NCBI RefSeq assembly: GCF_000374865.1 | Contig: NZ_KB895465.1 | Span: 1-64,000 of the forward strand | From: Arthrobacter sp. 135MFCol5.1 | Lineage (GTDB): Bacteria > Actinomycetota > Actinomycetes > Actinomycetales > Micrococcaceae | Length of the DNA: 64,000 bases | Direction: 5' to 3' | Shown: positions 25,286 through 33,372 of the stretch, piece by piece | How positions within the stretch are numbered: the first letter of the stretch is position 1 | Layout of the letters: each line of letters begins with the position of its first letter | Notes under the pieces: model-generated | The model's database searches: none | What the model saw: only the letters and a program-made list of their open reading frames with translations | Told to the model about the DNA's origin: nothing | Translations under genes and position numbers: made by a program

Positions 25286-26050
25286 ATGACCGTCTCATTC
25301 CACACTGACAGGCCACTCCGACGTGGCATTCTGGCCGCGGCGGCTCTCCTCACAGCCGTCGTCATGTCTCTGGCCCCGGTGTCACCGGCCGCAGCGCACC
25401 ACGGCTGGGACGGCTTCGAGACCAACAATCTGGTCTACGTCGCTGGCAACGTATCGTCTGGGGGAAGCTGGGGCGATCCGCATTCGCTTTTCGACGTGAC
25501 ACTCGATGCCCAGCTCCCAGCCAGCACGCCCGATCTGCCTATCCCCGAGCAACTGTCAGGACCGGAGGACAGCAGCCGCGTCAAAGCCGCATCAGCGTAC
25601 CGCGGCCCCCACAACGAACTCGAGGTCATCATCGCCCCGCCATGGTGGTCAAACAGCAACGGGTTGGGCAGATCCCTGGAGGTCGGAGAGCGCTTCCAAG
25701 GCGTCGGATACATCAACAGCACCGATGACGGTCTCTTCCGTCCGGTCGTATTCTGGTTCGGAAACAACAACGCGCCCGTCAACCAGGTAATTGGAAACAC
25801 GCTCCCGGTCAGGGCGCCGCTGCCAAGCGATGCTCCTTCCGGCGGGCAGTCAGTCGGTGGGCCGTCCGCGGCAGAGGATCCCGCCGAGATAGCTTCTCCG
25901 GCCAACGATGCCGACGTCCTTAATGACAGTGGCGCAGAGACATTGGTTGTATGGACGGTGTTCGGTGGGGTCCTCGCGGCCGCGGTCGTGGGTGGCGTGT
26001 TCTACCTGCGCCGCCGTACCCGCCAGGATGAACGGACCCCGAATGCCTGA
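25286..26050 (+). CDS. Secreted, membrane-anchored protein (DUF6152-like)
   Basis: A 254-residue protein: signal peptide (LRRGILAAAALLTAVVM to PAAA, residues about 10-36) followed by HHGWDGFETNNL, the histidine start seen in DUF6152-type proteins. An outer-face beta-rich domain follows, then a low-complexity linker (residues about 175-210), one C-terminal membrane span (VVWTVFGGVLAAAVVGGVFYL) and an RRR stop-transfer. The pair of histidines right after the cleavage site could bind copper, but this is inference. It overlaps the next gene by eight bases. Confidence 0.65.
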   Translation: MTVSFHTDRPLRRGILAAAALLTAVVMSLAPVSPAAAHHGWDGFETNNLVYVAGNVSSGGSWGDPHSLFDVTLDAQLPASTPDLPIPEQLSGPEDSSRVKAASAYRGPHNELEVIIAPPWWSNSNGLGRSLEVGERFQGVGYINSTDDGLFRPVVFWFGNNNAPVNQVIGNTLPVRAPLPSDAPSGGQSVGGPSAAEDPAEIASPANDADVLNDSGAETLVVWTVFGGVLAAAVVGGVFYLRRRTRQDERTPNA

Positions 26051-26537
26051 ATGGCTTGACGCAATTCTCGGTTGGCTACAGGACTCCACACTCGGTGATG
26101 CCGTACGTTCCACTCCCTTTATGTACGCGACGCTCGAGAGCCTCCACATTCTGGGGGTAGCGGTCCTCGTCGGGCCGGCCTTTGCTTTCGACCTCCGGCT
26201 TCTGGGCGTTGGACGCTCGCAGGTTCCCGTCACGAGGGCAGCACACTATCTCCTGCCCGTCTCCCACCTCGGACTGGCCACCGCCGTCGTGACAGGCATC
26301 CTGTTGTTCAGTGCCCAGGCCGTCGGAGTCGCAGGCTCAGGAGCTGCACCGTGGAAGCTCGGACTACTGCTCCTAGCAGGCTTGAACGTCCTCGTATTCC
26401 ACCGCGGCGTCTACCGGCGAGTCGACGAGTGGGCGGACGTTGCGCCGACGCCGGTCGCCGCCCGCGTCTCAGCAGTCGTATCAATGACGACGTGGACCGG
26501 CGTGATCTTCGCCGGGCGATTCCTGGCCTACATCTGA
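26043..26537 (+). CDS. Four-span membrane protein (DUF6644-like)
   Basis: A 164-residue protein with hydrophobic spans near residues 26-48, 68-88, 98-116 and 138-160. The motif STPFMYATLESLHILGVAVLVGPAFAFDLRLLG and the conserved-looking His in ESLHILG resemble the DUF6644 family, which is often found next to DUF6152 genes as here. ATG 26043 lies inside the end of the previous gene. The His residues in spans one and two could ligate haem, but no function is established. Confidence 0.6.
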   Translation: MPEWLDAILGWLQDSTLGDAVRSTPFMYATLESLHILGVAVLVGPAFAFDLRLLGVGRSQVPVTRAAHYLLPVSHLGLATAVVTGILLFSAQAVGVAGSGAAPWKLGLLLLAGLNVLVFHRGVYRRVDEWADVAPTPVAARVSAVVSMTTWTGVIFAGRFLAYI

Positions 26538-26748
26538 CCGTTATTCCAACCGACAGTTGGGGCGCAAAGCTACCCCGGAGCGTGCCGGCCCGTCCACCCG
26601 CAAGGTCCGCTCGTAGCAGAGCCGGTCGTCTAGCCGCAGGCGCCGTCATCGGCGTGGGTGTCCTCGACCATCCGACTTGAAGCTGGCCGTCCGCAGTGCT
26701 ACTGCTTCGTTTATTTGAGGCCCATCCATTCACTACAAGGAGAGAAAA

Positions 26749-27519
26749 GTGCCAGAACTTACCTACGACTTCACCGGCAAGACCGCATTCGTCACTGGAG
26801 GCAGCGCCGGCATGGGAGAGGCAACCGTCCGCGCCTTCGCCGAGGCCGGCGCCAACGTCGCGATCGTCGACCGCGACGCCGACTCAGCAAACGCCCTCGC
26901 CGAGGAGCTGACCCTCGGGGGACTCAAGGCAATCGCGATCGCGTGCGACGTCACCGATGAGGACCAAGTCGCCTCCGCCGTCCGCACCACCGTTGAGGCC
27001 TTCGGGAGCCTCGACATGGCATTCAATAATGCCGGCATCATGCTGCCCCCGGTCGACTCCGCCGACGAGACCGAGGAGGCCTTCGATAAGATCGTCGCGG
27101 TCAACCTCAAGGGCGTCTGGGCCTCAATGAAGCATGAGCTGAAGCAAATGCGCCACCAGGGCTCCGGGGCGATCGTCAACTGCTCGTCCCTCGGCGGCCT
27201 CGTCGGCGGCAACGGCCGCACCACCTACCACGCCACCAAGCACGGCGTGCTCGGCCAGACCAAATCCGTCGCACTCCAATACGGCAAGCACGGGGTGCGT
27301 GTGAACGCCGTCTGCCCAGGCACCATCGAAACACCGATGGTCGCCCGGATGGCCGCTGGTGGTGAGCTCGACCGGGATGCGGCCGCAGCCGGCGTCCCGC
27401 TGGGGCGGCTCGGCCGCCCCGATGAAATAGCCGCCGCAGTCCTGTGGCTATGCTCGGACGCCGCCAGCTACGTCACCGGCGCGGCTCTACCCGTCGACGC
27501 CGGCCACACCGCGCAGTGA
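26749..27519 (+). CDS. SDR-family oxidoreductase
   Basis: A 256-residue classical SDR of the glucose-1-dehydrogenase-like group: TGGSAGMGEA near residues 15-24, CDVTDED, FNNAGIM, the Ser in NCSSLGG, YHATKHG (Y-x-x-x-K) and SYVTGAALPVDAG at the end. The GTG start is preceded by AAGGAGAG. The 211 bases before it hold no further gene, and the 38-bp operator is not seen there. A strong terminator follows at 27534. Confidence 0.88.
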   Translation: MPELTYDFTGKTAFVTGGSAGMGEATVRAFAEAGANVAIVDRDADSANALAEELTLGGLKAIAIACDVTDEDQVASAVRTTVEAFGSLDMAFNNAGIMLPPVDSADETEEAFDKIVAVNLKGVWASMKHELKQMRHQGSGAIVNCSSLGGLVGGNGRTTYHATKHGVLGQTKSVALQYGKHGVRVNAVCPGTIETPMVARMAAGGELDRDAAAAGVPLGRLGRPDEIAAAVLWLCSDAASYVTGAALPVDAGHTAQ

Positions 27520-27533
27520 CCATCCCAGAAATG

Positions 27534-27579
27534 GGTGATGAAGGGCCCCGAGACCGCCGGACTCGGGGCCTTCATCACC
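27534..27579. terminator. Strong bidirectional terminator hairpin
   Basis: The arm 27534-27552 (GGTGATGAAGGGCCCCGAG) pairs with 27562-27579 over 18 bp with a single bulged G, closing a 9-nt loop. It lies 15 bases after the SDR stop and 44 bases from the stop of the convergent aldo/keto reductase gene, so it probably serves both. Confidence 0.85.
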
Positions 27580-27622
27580 TCTGTATCTCGTAGCTTCGGC
27601 GCTAGTAGCGGCGCGTCTACGC

Positions 27623-28579
27623 TCAAGGGACGTTATGTCCCGCCGCTTTGATCAGCCCGTACCACTCGCTGCGCATCAGCGCTATATCGGACCCCGCCGC
27701 AGCTTCGGCCACGCGCCGCGGCTTGGTGGTACCGAGCACGACCTGCATGCCCGCAGGATGCCGGGTGATCCATGCGACGGCGATCGCCGTGGGCGTCACC
27801 TGATACTTGCTCGCGAGGCGGTTGAGTTCGGCATTCAGCTCGGGATAGTCCGGTGAGTTGAGGAAAACCCCATCCTGGAAACCCTTCTGAAACGGCGACC
27901 AGGCCTGCAGAGTGATCCCGTTAATCCGGGCATAGTCGACCAACCCGCCCCCGTCACGGGTTACCGAGTCGCCTTGGTCCGCCATATTCGAGGACAGTCC
28001 TTGGGCGATGATAGTGGAGTGCGTGATCGACAACTGAACCTGATTCGCCACGATCGGCTGGCTTACCGCGGTCCTCAGCAGGTCGATCTGCCGGGGCGTG
28101 TGGTTGGACACGCCGAAGGCGCGCACCTTCCCGCTCTCTTCGAGGTGATCGAAGGCTCGGGCGACCTCCTCAGGCTCCACTAGAGAATCGGGGCGGTGGA
28201 GCAGCAGCACGTCCAAGTAGTCCGTGCCTAGCGCCTTCAACGAGTCCTCGACTGAGGACACGATGTGCTCGTAGGACTGGTCATAGCCCCACGGGGCGTC
28301 AACGATGCTGGTCTTGGTTTGGAGGGCAATCTCCTCGCGCTCGGACGGGCTAAGGCGCAGGGCCTGGGCGAAGCGCTGCTCGCACCGGTGAAAGCCGCCG
28401 CCTGGGTGGTTAAACCCATACAGGTCGGCATGGTCGAAGAAGTCGATACCAGCTTCCCGGGAGGCCGCGTAGAGGGCTCGGATCTGGTCGTCGGAGTCAC
28501 CGGCGATACGCATCATTCCTGCAACCACATTGGGCACCTTCAGGTTAGTGGTTCCGAAGGGGACGGTCTTCAAGGGCAT
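27623..28579 (-). CDS. Aldo/keto reductase family oxidoreductase (YdhF-like)
   Basis: A 318-residue AKR with Asp/Tyr in FFDHADLYGFNHPGG, Lys in ALQTKTS, His in LLLHRPDSL, GVSNHTPRQID and the late VVLGTTKPRR motif; the DHAD and HPGG motifs are typical of the YdhF branch. It lies 208 bases downstream of the SDR at 28788 on the same strand; that gap shows no gene. Cytoplasmic carbonyl reduction is likely; the substrate is unknown. Confidence 0.86.
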   Translation of the reverse strand: MPLKTVPFGTTNLKVPNVVAGMMRIAGDSDDQIRALYAASREAGIDFFDHADLYGFNHPGGGFHRCEQRFAQALRLSPSEREEIALQTKTSIVDAPWGYDQSYEHIVSSVEDSLKALGTDYLDVLLLHRPDSLVEPEEVARAFDHLEESGKVRAFGVSNHTPRQIDLLRTAVSQPIVANQVQLSITHSTIIAQGLSSNMADQGDSVTRDGGGLVDYARINGITLQAWSPFQKGFQDGVFLNSPDYPELNAELNRLASKYQVTPTAIAVAWITRHPAGMQVVLGTTKPRRVAEAAAGSDIALMRSEWYGLIKAAGHNVP

Positions 28580-28787
28580 TCCTCTCGTGGGCGGTGAGAT
28601 GCGCGGAAGCGCTCAGGCGGTCGTGCCAGCATAGGGCGGGGCACGAGCGGATGGTGGCGAGGGCGTCAAGCAGCTCCCGCTGGAAGTCAGCGCTCCGGGC
28701 GCCCGTGGGCGGCCTGCGTACGGAACCGTGGCGACAGTACCCGTCCGTCGAGGCAGTTGGCTCTGCGATGACCCGCGGAGGACGCCC

Positions 28788-29453
28788 TCATGCGCTCTCT
28801 TCACCGACGAAGGATCGGAAACGACCACGATCGCGGTGCAGAGAGAAGATCCGCTCAGCCAAGGCATCGGGCTCGTGGTCGGGCTCGCCGCCGCCGATCC
28901 CGCGGGGGATGATCAGTTGGGCGACGTGGATGCCCTCGGGGGCGAGGGCGTGGTGGATCATCCGGGCGTAGGCGCTTTCCCCGGCGAATGCGACCGACGT
29001 GCCGGTCACGTTGCCGTTCGGAAACACAGCGCTGGAGCCGTTGATGAACAGGATCGTCCCGCAGCCGAGCTCGCGCAGGCCAGGCAGGAGGTGCTGGACA
29101 GCGGCCACCGGCCCGTACACGGACTGCTCGACGGGGCCCACTAGGTCCTCAGCAGTGGTTTCCAGCACAGGCTTCATGAAGTCGTTGGCCGGGACGGGGC
29201 TGTACTGCAGGATTTCGATCGGGCCAAGGTCAGCCACCGCAGCGTCTAAAGCTGCTCGGAGGGCTTCGGGGTCACGGACGTTGGCTGTGTAGCCGCGGGC
29301 AGCGATGCCCTCAGCGGCCAGTCCGGCGGCGAGCAGCTCGACGTTGGCCTGGGTCCGGGAGATCAAGGCGACGGAATACCCTTCGCGGCCGAAGCGGTGT
29401 GCCGTCGCCCGCCCCAAGCCAGGGCCGGCTCCGACGATCGCGATGGTACTCAT
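28788..29453 (-). CDS. Atypical SDR-family protein lacking the Y-x-x-x-K active site
   Basis: A 221-residue Rossmann protein starting STIAIVGAGPGLGRATAHRF, with the SDR layout through INGSSAVFPNG. Where a classical SDR has Y-x-x-x-K this one reads FAGES, so both the catalytic Tyr and Lys are replaced. Either the reaction differs from normal SDR chemistry or it is a cofactor-binding sensor. GGAAGGA precedes the ATG. It is divergent from the MFS gene at 29723, with the second operator copy between them. Confidence 0.78.
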   Translation of the reverse strand: MSTIAIVGAGPGLGRATAHRFGREGYSVALISRTQANVELLAAGLAAEGIAARGYTANVRDPEALRAALDAAVADLGPIEILQYSPVPANDFMKPVLETTAEDLVGPVEQSVYGPVAAVQHLLPGLRELGCGTILFINGSSAVFPNGNVTGTSVAFAGESAYARMIHHALAPEGIHVAQLIIPRGIGGGEPDHEPDALAERIFSLHRDRGRFRSFVGEESA

Positions 29454-29576
29454 GAGGATTCCTTCCGTCAGGCTTCAAAGGTTGTGGAGTCAGCAGCTCA
29501 AGCGCGCCAGCCGTCGAACCGGGTCTTGGCCGCGGCACAGCCACCCGCCCACGCCTCAACACTAGGTAGCTCCAAT

Positions 29577-29628
29577 CGCGGGAGGGAGTCCCTCCGAGTA
29601 CCTCCCTCAACCGGGACTCCCTCCCGCG
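29577..29628. promoter_or_regulatory. 38-bp composite operator, copy 2 (SDR / MFS divergent promoter)
   Basis: A perfect 16-bp inverted repeat, 29577-29592 against 29613-29628, spans 20 bases. Its inner boxes GGGAGTCCC (29584-29592) and GGGACTCCC (29613-29621) have centres 29 bases apart and AGTACC at 29597-29602, exactly the geometry of copy 1. It lies 124 bases before the SDR start and about 95 bases before the MFS start. A plain terminator is unlikely because both flanking genes point away from it. Confidence 0.7.
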
Positions 29629-29722
29629 AAGAAGACGTGGTCTCTTGGATAGTTGGGCACGCTTGTCACCACATTGGGGCCGCCCAAATCCCGTCATCGA
29701 TCCGAAAGATGAAGTTTCCGCT

Positions 29723-31063
29723 ATGCCAAAAACTTCCAGACCATCCCCCAACGCGCCCCGTCTGCCCCTGCTGATCTACGTTCTCGCCGTCGGGGTCTTT
29801 CTGATGGGGACCACCGAATTCATCGTCGCTGGCATCCTTCCTGATATCGCCGCCGACATTGGCGTCCGCATCACCGACGCCGGACTGATGATCACAGTGT
29901 TCGCGATCGGCATGATCATCGGAACCCCGCTGATGGCCATCGCGATGCTCAAGCTTCAGCGCCGCCTCGCACTCTCATTGGCCCTCGTCGTATTCGCAAT
30001 CGGCCACGTGATCGTCGCCCTCACCTCGAGCTTCCCCCTCATCCTCGGCATGAGATTCGTTACCGCGCTGGCAACCGGCGCGTTCTGGGCAGTCGCAGCT
30101 GTGGTGGCGGCGAAGGCCGTCGGCCCGAGGCTCAGCTCGCGTGCCCTGGGCACCGTTCTCGGCGGCGGCATGCTCGCCAACGTCGTTGGCGTACCCCTCG
30201 GCGCGTTTGCAGGCCAAGGCATCGGCTGGCGCGGACCCTTTTGGGCATTGGCTGTCCTCGCAGTGATTGCCATGCCCCTAATCTTCAAGCAGATACCCAT
30301 CGACCCCGCCGGAGGCCCGGCACCCTCGGTCAGGACCGAAATCGCTGGGCTGAGCGATGTGCGCATCTGGCTGGTCCTCTGCGGTGCAGCCATCGTGTGC
30401 GGATCCTCCTTGGCCGCCTACAGCTTCATCTCCCCACTCCTTATGCAGAACAGCGGCATGGCCGCCTCGGCGGTACCGATGGTGCTGTTCATTTATGGAC
30501 TCGGCGCTCTCATCGGCTCTAACCTCGGCGGCCGCTTCGGTGCACACCGCCCGTACGAGGTCCTGTTCATTTCCGCCGCGGCGACTTTCCTGGTCCTTGT
30601 TTGCTTGGCACTGTTCTCCCACTCTGCGGTCGCCACCGTGCTGCTGGTATTCCTTCTGGGACTGTTTGGTATGTCGACTAACCCGATTCTCATCGGCAAG
30701 GCCGTTGGCTACGCCGACGGAGCGCCCACGCTGGCCTCCGCGCTTGCCACCTCATCATTCAACGTAGGCACCGCAGTCGGTTCCTGGATTGCCGGCTTTG
30801 CACTCGAGTCCATGCTCGGAGCCACCGGGCCAGTGCTCGTCGGTGCCGCCATCGCCGTGCTGTACTTCCTCCCGCTAACCGCCATGGTCCTCAAGGACCG
30901 ACACCACGCAGAGCTCGTCGCCTCCGCAGACAGACGCGTGCAGGGCCAATCGGTTGAGCTCAACGCCAGACCACCCCGTCAAGAACTTGGCGACCCCCCG
31001 ATTGGCGCAACGCGAGGCGAGGCGATCTCTCATGTCCTTACCGAGGCCGACTCCCGCCGGTAA
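29723..31063 (+). CDS. MFS efflux transporter (AraJ/Cmx-like)
   Basis: A 446-residue major facilitator with twelve predicted spans. It opens with YVLAVGVFLMGTTEFIVAGILPDIAADIGV, the hallmark of the AraJ/Cmx drug-efflux branch, and carries MRFVTALATGAFWAVAAVVAA. ATG 29723 is chosen over an upstream in-frame start because it begins just before the first span. The hydrophilic C-terminal tail of about 45 residues is longer than usual. It probably exports a small toxic compound handled by the neighbouring enzymes. Confidence 0.87.
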   Translation: MPKTSRPSPNAPRLPLLIYVLAVGVFLMGTTEFIVAGILPDIAADIGVRITDAGLMITVFAIGMIIGTPLMAIAMLKLQRRLALSLALVVFAIGHVIVALTSSFPLILGMRFVTALATGAFWAVAAVVAAKAVGPRLSSRALGTVLGGGMLANVVGVPLGAFAGQGIGWRGPFWALAVLAVIAMPLIFKQIPIDPAGGPAPSVRTEIAGLSDVRIWLVLCGAAIVCGSSLAAYSFISPLLMQNSGMAASAVPMVLFIYGLGALIGSNLGGRFGAHRPYEVLFISAAATFLVLVCLALFSHSAVATVLLVFLLGLFGMSTNPILIGKAVGYADGAPTLASALATSSFNVGTAVGSWIAGFALESMLGATGPVLVGAAIAVLYFLPLTAMVLKDRHHAELVASADRRVQGQSVELNARPPRQELGDPPIGATRGEAISHVLTEADSRR

Positions 31064-31076
31064 CCTCGTGGGACAG

Positions 31077-31121
31077 GGGTACCGATAGGGACTCCCTGGG
31101 CCAAGGCGTCCGGTTTAGCCT
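31077..31121 (+). promoter_or_regulatory. Operator half-copy and leaderless promoter of the XRE gene
   Basis: GGGTACCGATAGGGACTCCC at 31077-31096 matches the reverse complement of the first 20 bases of copy 1 at 18 of 20 positions; the other half of the 38-bp site is degenerate. Downstream, TAGCCT at 31116-31121 fits an actinobacterial -10 and ends seven bases before the ATG, and no Shine-Dalgarno is present, so the regulator message is probably leaderless. The box covers the -35 area, which suits autoregulation. Confidence 0.6.
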
Positions 31122-31128
31122 TAAACCT

Positions 31129-32031
31129 ATGGACAATAGGTCGGAGGTACGCGAATTCCTCACTTCCCGCCGGGCGAAGGTCGACCCCAAGGACGTCGGC
31201 CTGCCCACGGGCACGAACCGACGGGTAGCCGGCCTCCGCCGTACCGAAGTCGCGGTCCTCGCGGGGGTGAGTGTGGAGTACTACACCAAGCTGGAGCGAG
31301 GCGCGATCAGCGGCGCCTCACCGGAAGTACTGCACGCGATCGCCAAGGCGCTGCTGCTTGACGACGCCGAGCGCGCGCATCTGTTCGACCTCGCCCACGC
31401 CGCAAGCCCGGTGGCGCGGCCTCCGCGGCGGCGGAGCACAAAGGGCTGGATGCCGCACCCAAGTCTGCAGTGGATCCTTGACAGTGTGACCGCCGGTCCA
31501 GCGTTCGTCCGCAACGGCCGGATGGACTTGCTCGCGGCCAATACCCTGGGCCGTGCGTTCTACAAAGACGCATACGACATGCCCGGCCAACCACCGAACA
31601 TCGCCCGGTTCACATTCCTGGACGAACGCTCGTACGCGTTCTACCCGGACTGGGATTCCTTCGCCCAAATCACCGCGTCCATTCTGCGCACTGAAGCGGG
31701 CCGCGACCCCCACAACAAGGAACTACACGACCTCATCGGGGAGCTCTCGACGCGCAGTAAGGAATTCCGCCGGCTGTGGAGCGCACACGATGTCCGCCAT
31801 CACGGCACCGGGTTCAAGACCTTCCACCACTCAGTGGTCGGCCAGATGACCTTGGCTTTCGAAGGTATGGAAATGGAAGCCGAGCCCGGCCTGACCCTGA
31901 CCATCTATTGCGCCGAGCCGGGCACGGACTCGGCCGATCGGATGCGGCTGCTCGCGTCCTGGGCGGCCAGCGAGGACAGCGACACTAAAATGATCGATGT
32001 CGACAAGCAGCGCACCGAGACTGGCAGCTGA
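31129..32031 (+). CDS. XRE-family regulator with MmyB-like ligand-binding domain (second copy)
   Basis: A 300-residue regulator built like the one at 18621: FLTSRRAKVDPKDVG, helix-turn-helix RRTEVAVLAGVSVEYYTKLERG, and an MmyB-like domain with FVRNGRMDLLAANTLG, AGRDPHNKELHDLIGELS and LTLTIYCAEPG. The ATG appears leaderless and has an operator-like box immediately upstream. It is followed 25 bases later by a cyclophilin-like gene. It is the best candidate to bind the 38-bp sites at 23525 and 29577; the ligand is unknown. Confidence 0.9.
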   Translation: MDNRSEVREFLTSRRAKVDPKDVGLPTGTNRRVAGLRRTEVAVLAGVSVEYYTKLERGAISGASPEVLHAIAKALLLDDAERAHLFDLAHAASPVARPPRRRSTKGWMPHPSLQWILDSVTAGPAFVRNGRMDLLAANTLGRAFYKDAYDMPGQPPNIARFTFLDERSYAFYPDWDSFAQITASILRTEAGRDPHNKELHDLIGELSTRSKEFRRLWSAHDVRHHGTGFKTFHHSVVGQMTLAFEGMEMEAEPGLTLTIYCAEPGTDSADRMRLLASWAASEDSDTKMIDVDKQRTETGS

Positions 32032-32056
32032 CTGCCCAGAACGAGGAACCACCGGT

Positions 32057-32434
32057 ATGAAAATCACCATGCGCGTCGGCGACCACATCGTCGCCGGAGA
32101 GCTTTACGACAACCCCGTAGCCGACCAGATCGCCGAGCTACTCCCCCTTGATGCCGCGTTCGATGACTTCCACGACCAAGAAAAATTGACGCGGCTGCCT
32201 CGAGCCCTAGACATCAGTGGCGTGCCGCGAGCAGACGAACCTCAGGCCGGCGAGATCGGCTATTACGCGCCGGGGACCTCCCTCGTCCTTTACTACGCCA
32301 ACCCTGGCCGCTGGCCCGGACTGGTACGAATCGGCCGATTCGACCAATCGCCCGACCGGCTCCGGGCCCTTCCCGACGGAACGCGGATCGTGATCTCCAC
32401 GGACGAGAAGGCAACTACGCGAAGAACGCGTTGA
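32057..32434 (+). CDS. Cyclophilin-like fold protein (cytoplasmic)
   Basis: A 125-residue protein without signal peptide. MKITMRVGDHIVAGELYDNPVADQIAELLPLDAAF, then FHDQEKLTRLP and YYAPGTSLVLYY, follow the pattern of the small bacterial cyclophilin-like family, also seen in the lipoprotein at 23628. ATG 32057 has GAGGAA eight bases upstream. It is cotranscribed with the XRE regulator. Related proteins commonly sit in oxidoreductase clusters, but their biochemical role is not established. Confidence 0.8.
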   Translation: MKITMRVGDHIVAGELYDNPVADQIAELLPLDAAFDDFHDQEKLTRLPRALDISGVPRADEPQAGEIGYYAPGTSLVLYYANPGRWPGLVRIGRFDQSPDRLRALPDGTRIVISTDEKATTRRTR

Positions 32435-32816
32435 GGCCGGCGAACCTCGCCCGTGCGGGGTACTGTCCAGCCTGCCACACCCCAACCTGACGTCAGGCAG
32501 CCGAGATAAACCCGTCAGAATAGAGTCACTTACGGCACTTCCTGACACGTCGTAAGCAAGGTCTTAGCCCTCAACCTGACGAATTACCAAGGCACACCCT
32601 CACCAACGCGGGCAGGTCACCCACCAGAATCCCCGTCCAGGCAATTCAGTGCCTGCTGTATCGGGTCCCCTCCTCAGGTCCCCGGCGCCGCCGGCACGGC
32701 GCGAACGGCTGAAGATCGCGCCGGCGGAACCCCGGTTCGGGGCTTTGCAGCTTGCCCTATCGCAGGGTACTAAGCATACTGATGAAACACCACTGAATGA
32801 GTGCGACAGGAGACAC
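32435..32816. other. Intergenic stretch with a 12-bp palindrome
   Basis: This 382-base gap has no convincing gene. CCTGACGTCAGG at 32486-32497 is a perfect 12-bp palindrome, and CAACCTGACG occurs at both 32483-32492 and about 32573-32582, so a regulator or a recombination relic is possible. The promoter of the PEBP gene at 32817 must lie in the last part. Confidence 0.35.
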
Positions 32817-33347
32817 ATGAATCTCGAACAGGACCCCTATTCCCGCCTGCCTCAACTTCCCGAGTTCACGCTGTCCAGCACAGACATTTCCGACGGCGAG
32901 AAGCTTCCGGTTGCGCAAGCGAGCGGCAAAATGGGAATAGAGGGAGGCAAAGACCAGTCCCCCCAGCTCGCCTGGGAAGGATTCCCGCCGGAAACCCGCA
33001 GCTTCGCGGTCACCGTATTCGATCCCGACGCTCCCACCGGCAGCGGGTTCTGGCACTGGGCGGCGTTTAATCTTCCGGTATCCACCACGTCCTTGCCCTC
33101 GGGTGCGGCAGATTCCGGGCTGCCAGCCGGCGCCGTGCAGTTGGCCAACGACGCCGGCATGCGCGGTTTTGTGGGGGCTGCTCCCCCACCCGGCCACGGC
33201 GTGCACCACTATCACGTCGTCGTTCACGCCGTTGACGTCGAACACCTGGACATCCCGGCCGATGCCAGTCCTGCCAACCTCGGCTTCAACCTCTTTACCC
33301 ACGCAATAGCGCGGGCCCGGATAGTGGCAACCTTCGAACAGCCCTAG
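32817..33347 (+). CDS. YbhB/YbcL-type phosphatidylethanolamine-binding-like protein
   Basis: A 176-residue PEBP-fold protein: GKDQSPQLAWEGFPPETRSFAVTVFDPDAPTGSGFWHWAAFNLP contains the DPDAP and W/HW ligand-pocket motifs, and GHGVHHYHVVVHAVD is the second signature. AGGAGA precedes ATG 32817. Members are cytoplasmic or periplasmic proteins of unclear role, related to Raf kinase inhibitor proteins. It stands alone between the island and an SDR gene on the other strand. Confidence 0.88.
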   Translation: MNLEQDPYSRLPQLPEFTLSSTDISDGEKLPVAQASGKMGIEGGKDQSPQLAWEGFPPETRSFAVTVFDPDAPTGSGFWHWAAFNLPVSTTSLPSGAADSGLPAGAVQLANDAGMRGFVGAAPPPGHGVHHYHVVVHAVDVEHLDIPADASPANLGFNLFTHAIARARIVATFEQP

Positions 33348-33372
33348 CAGGCGGCCTGGCGAACGAAACAGG

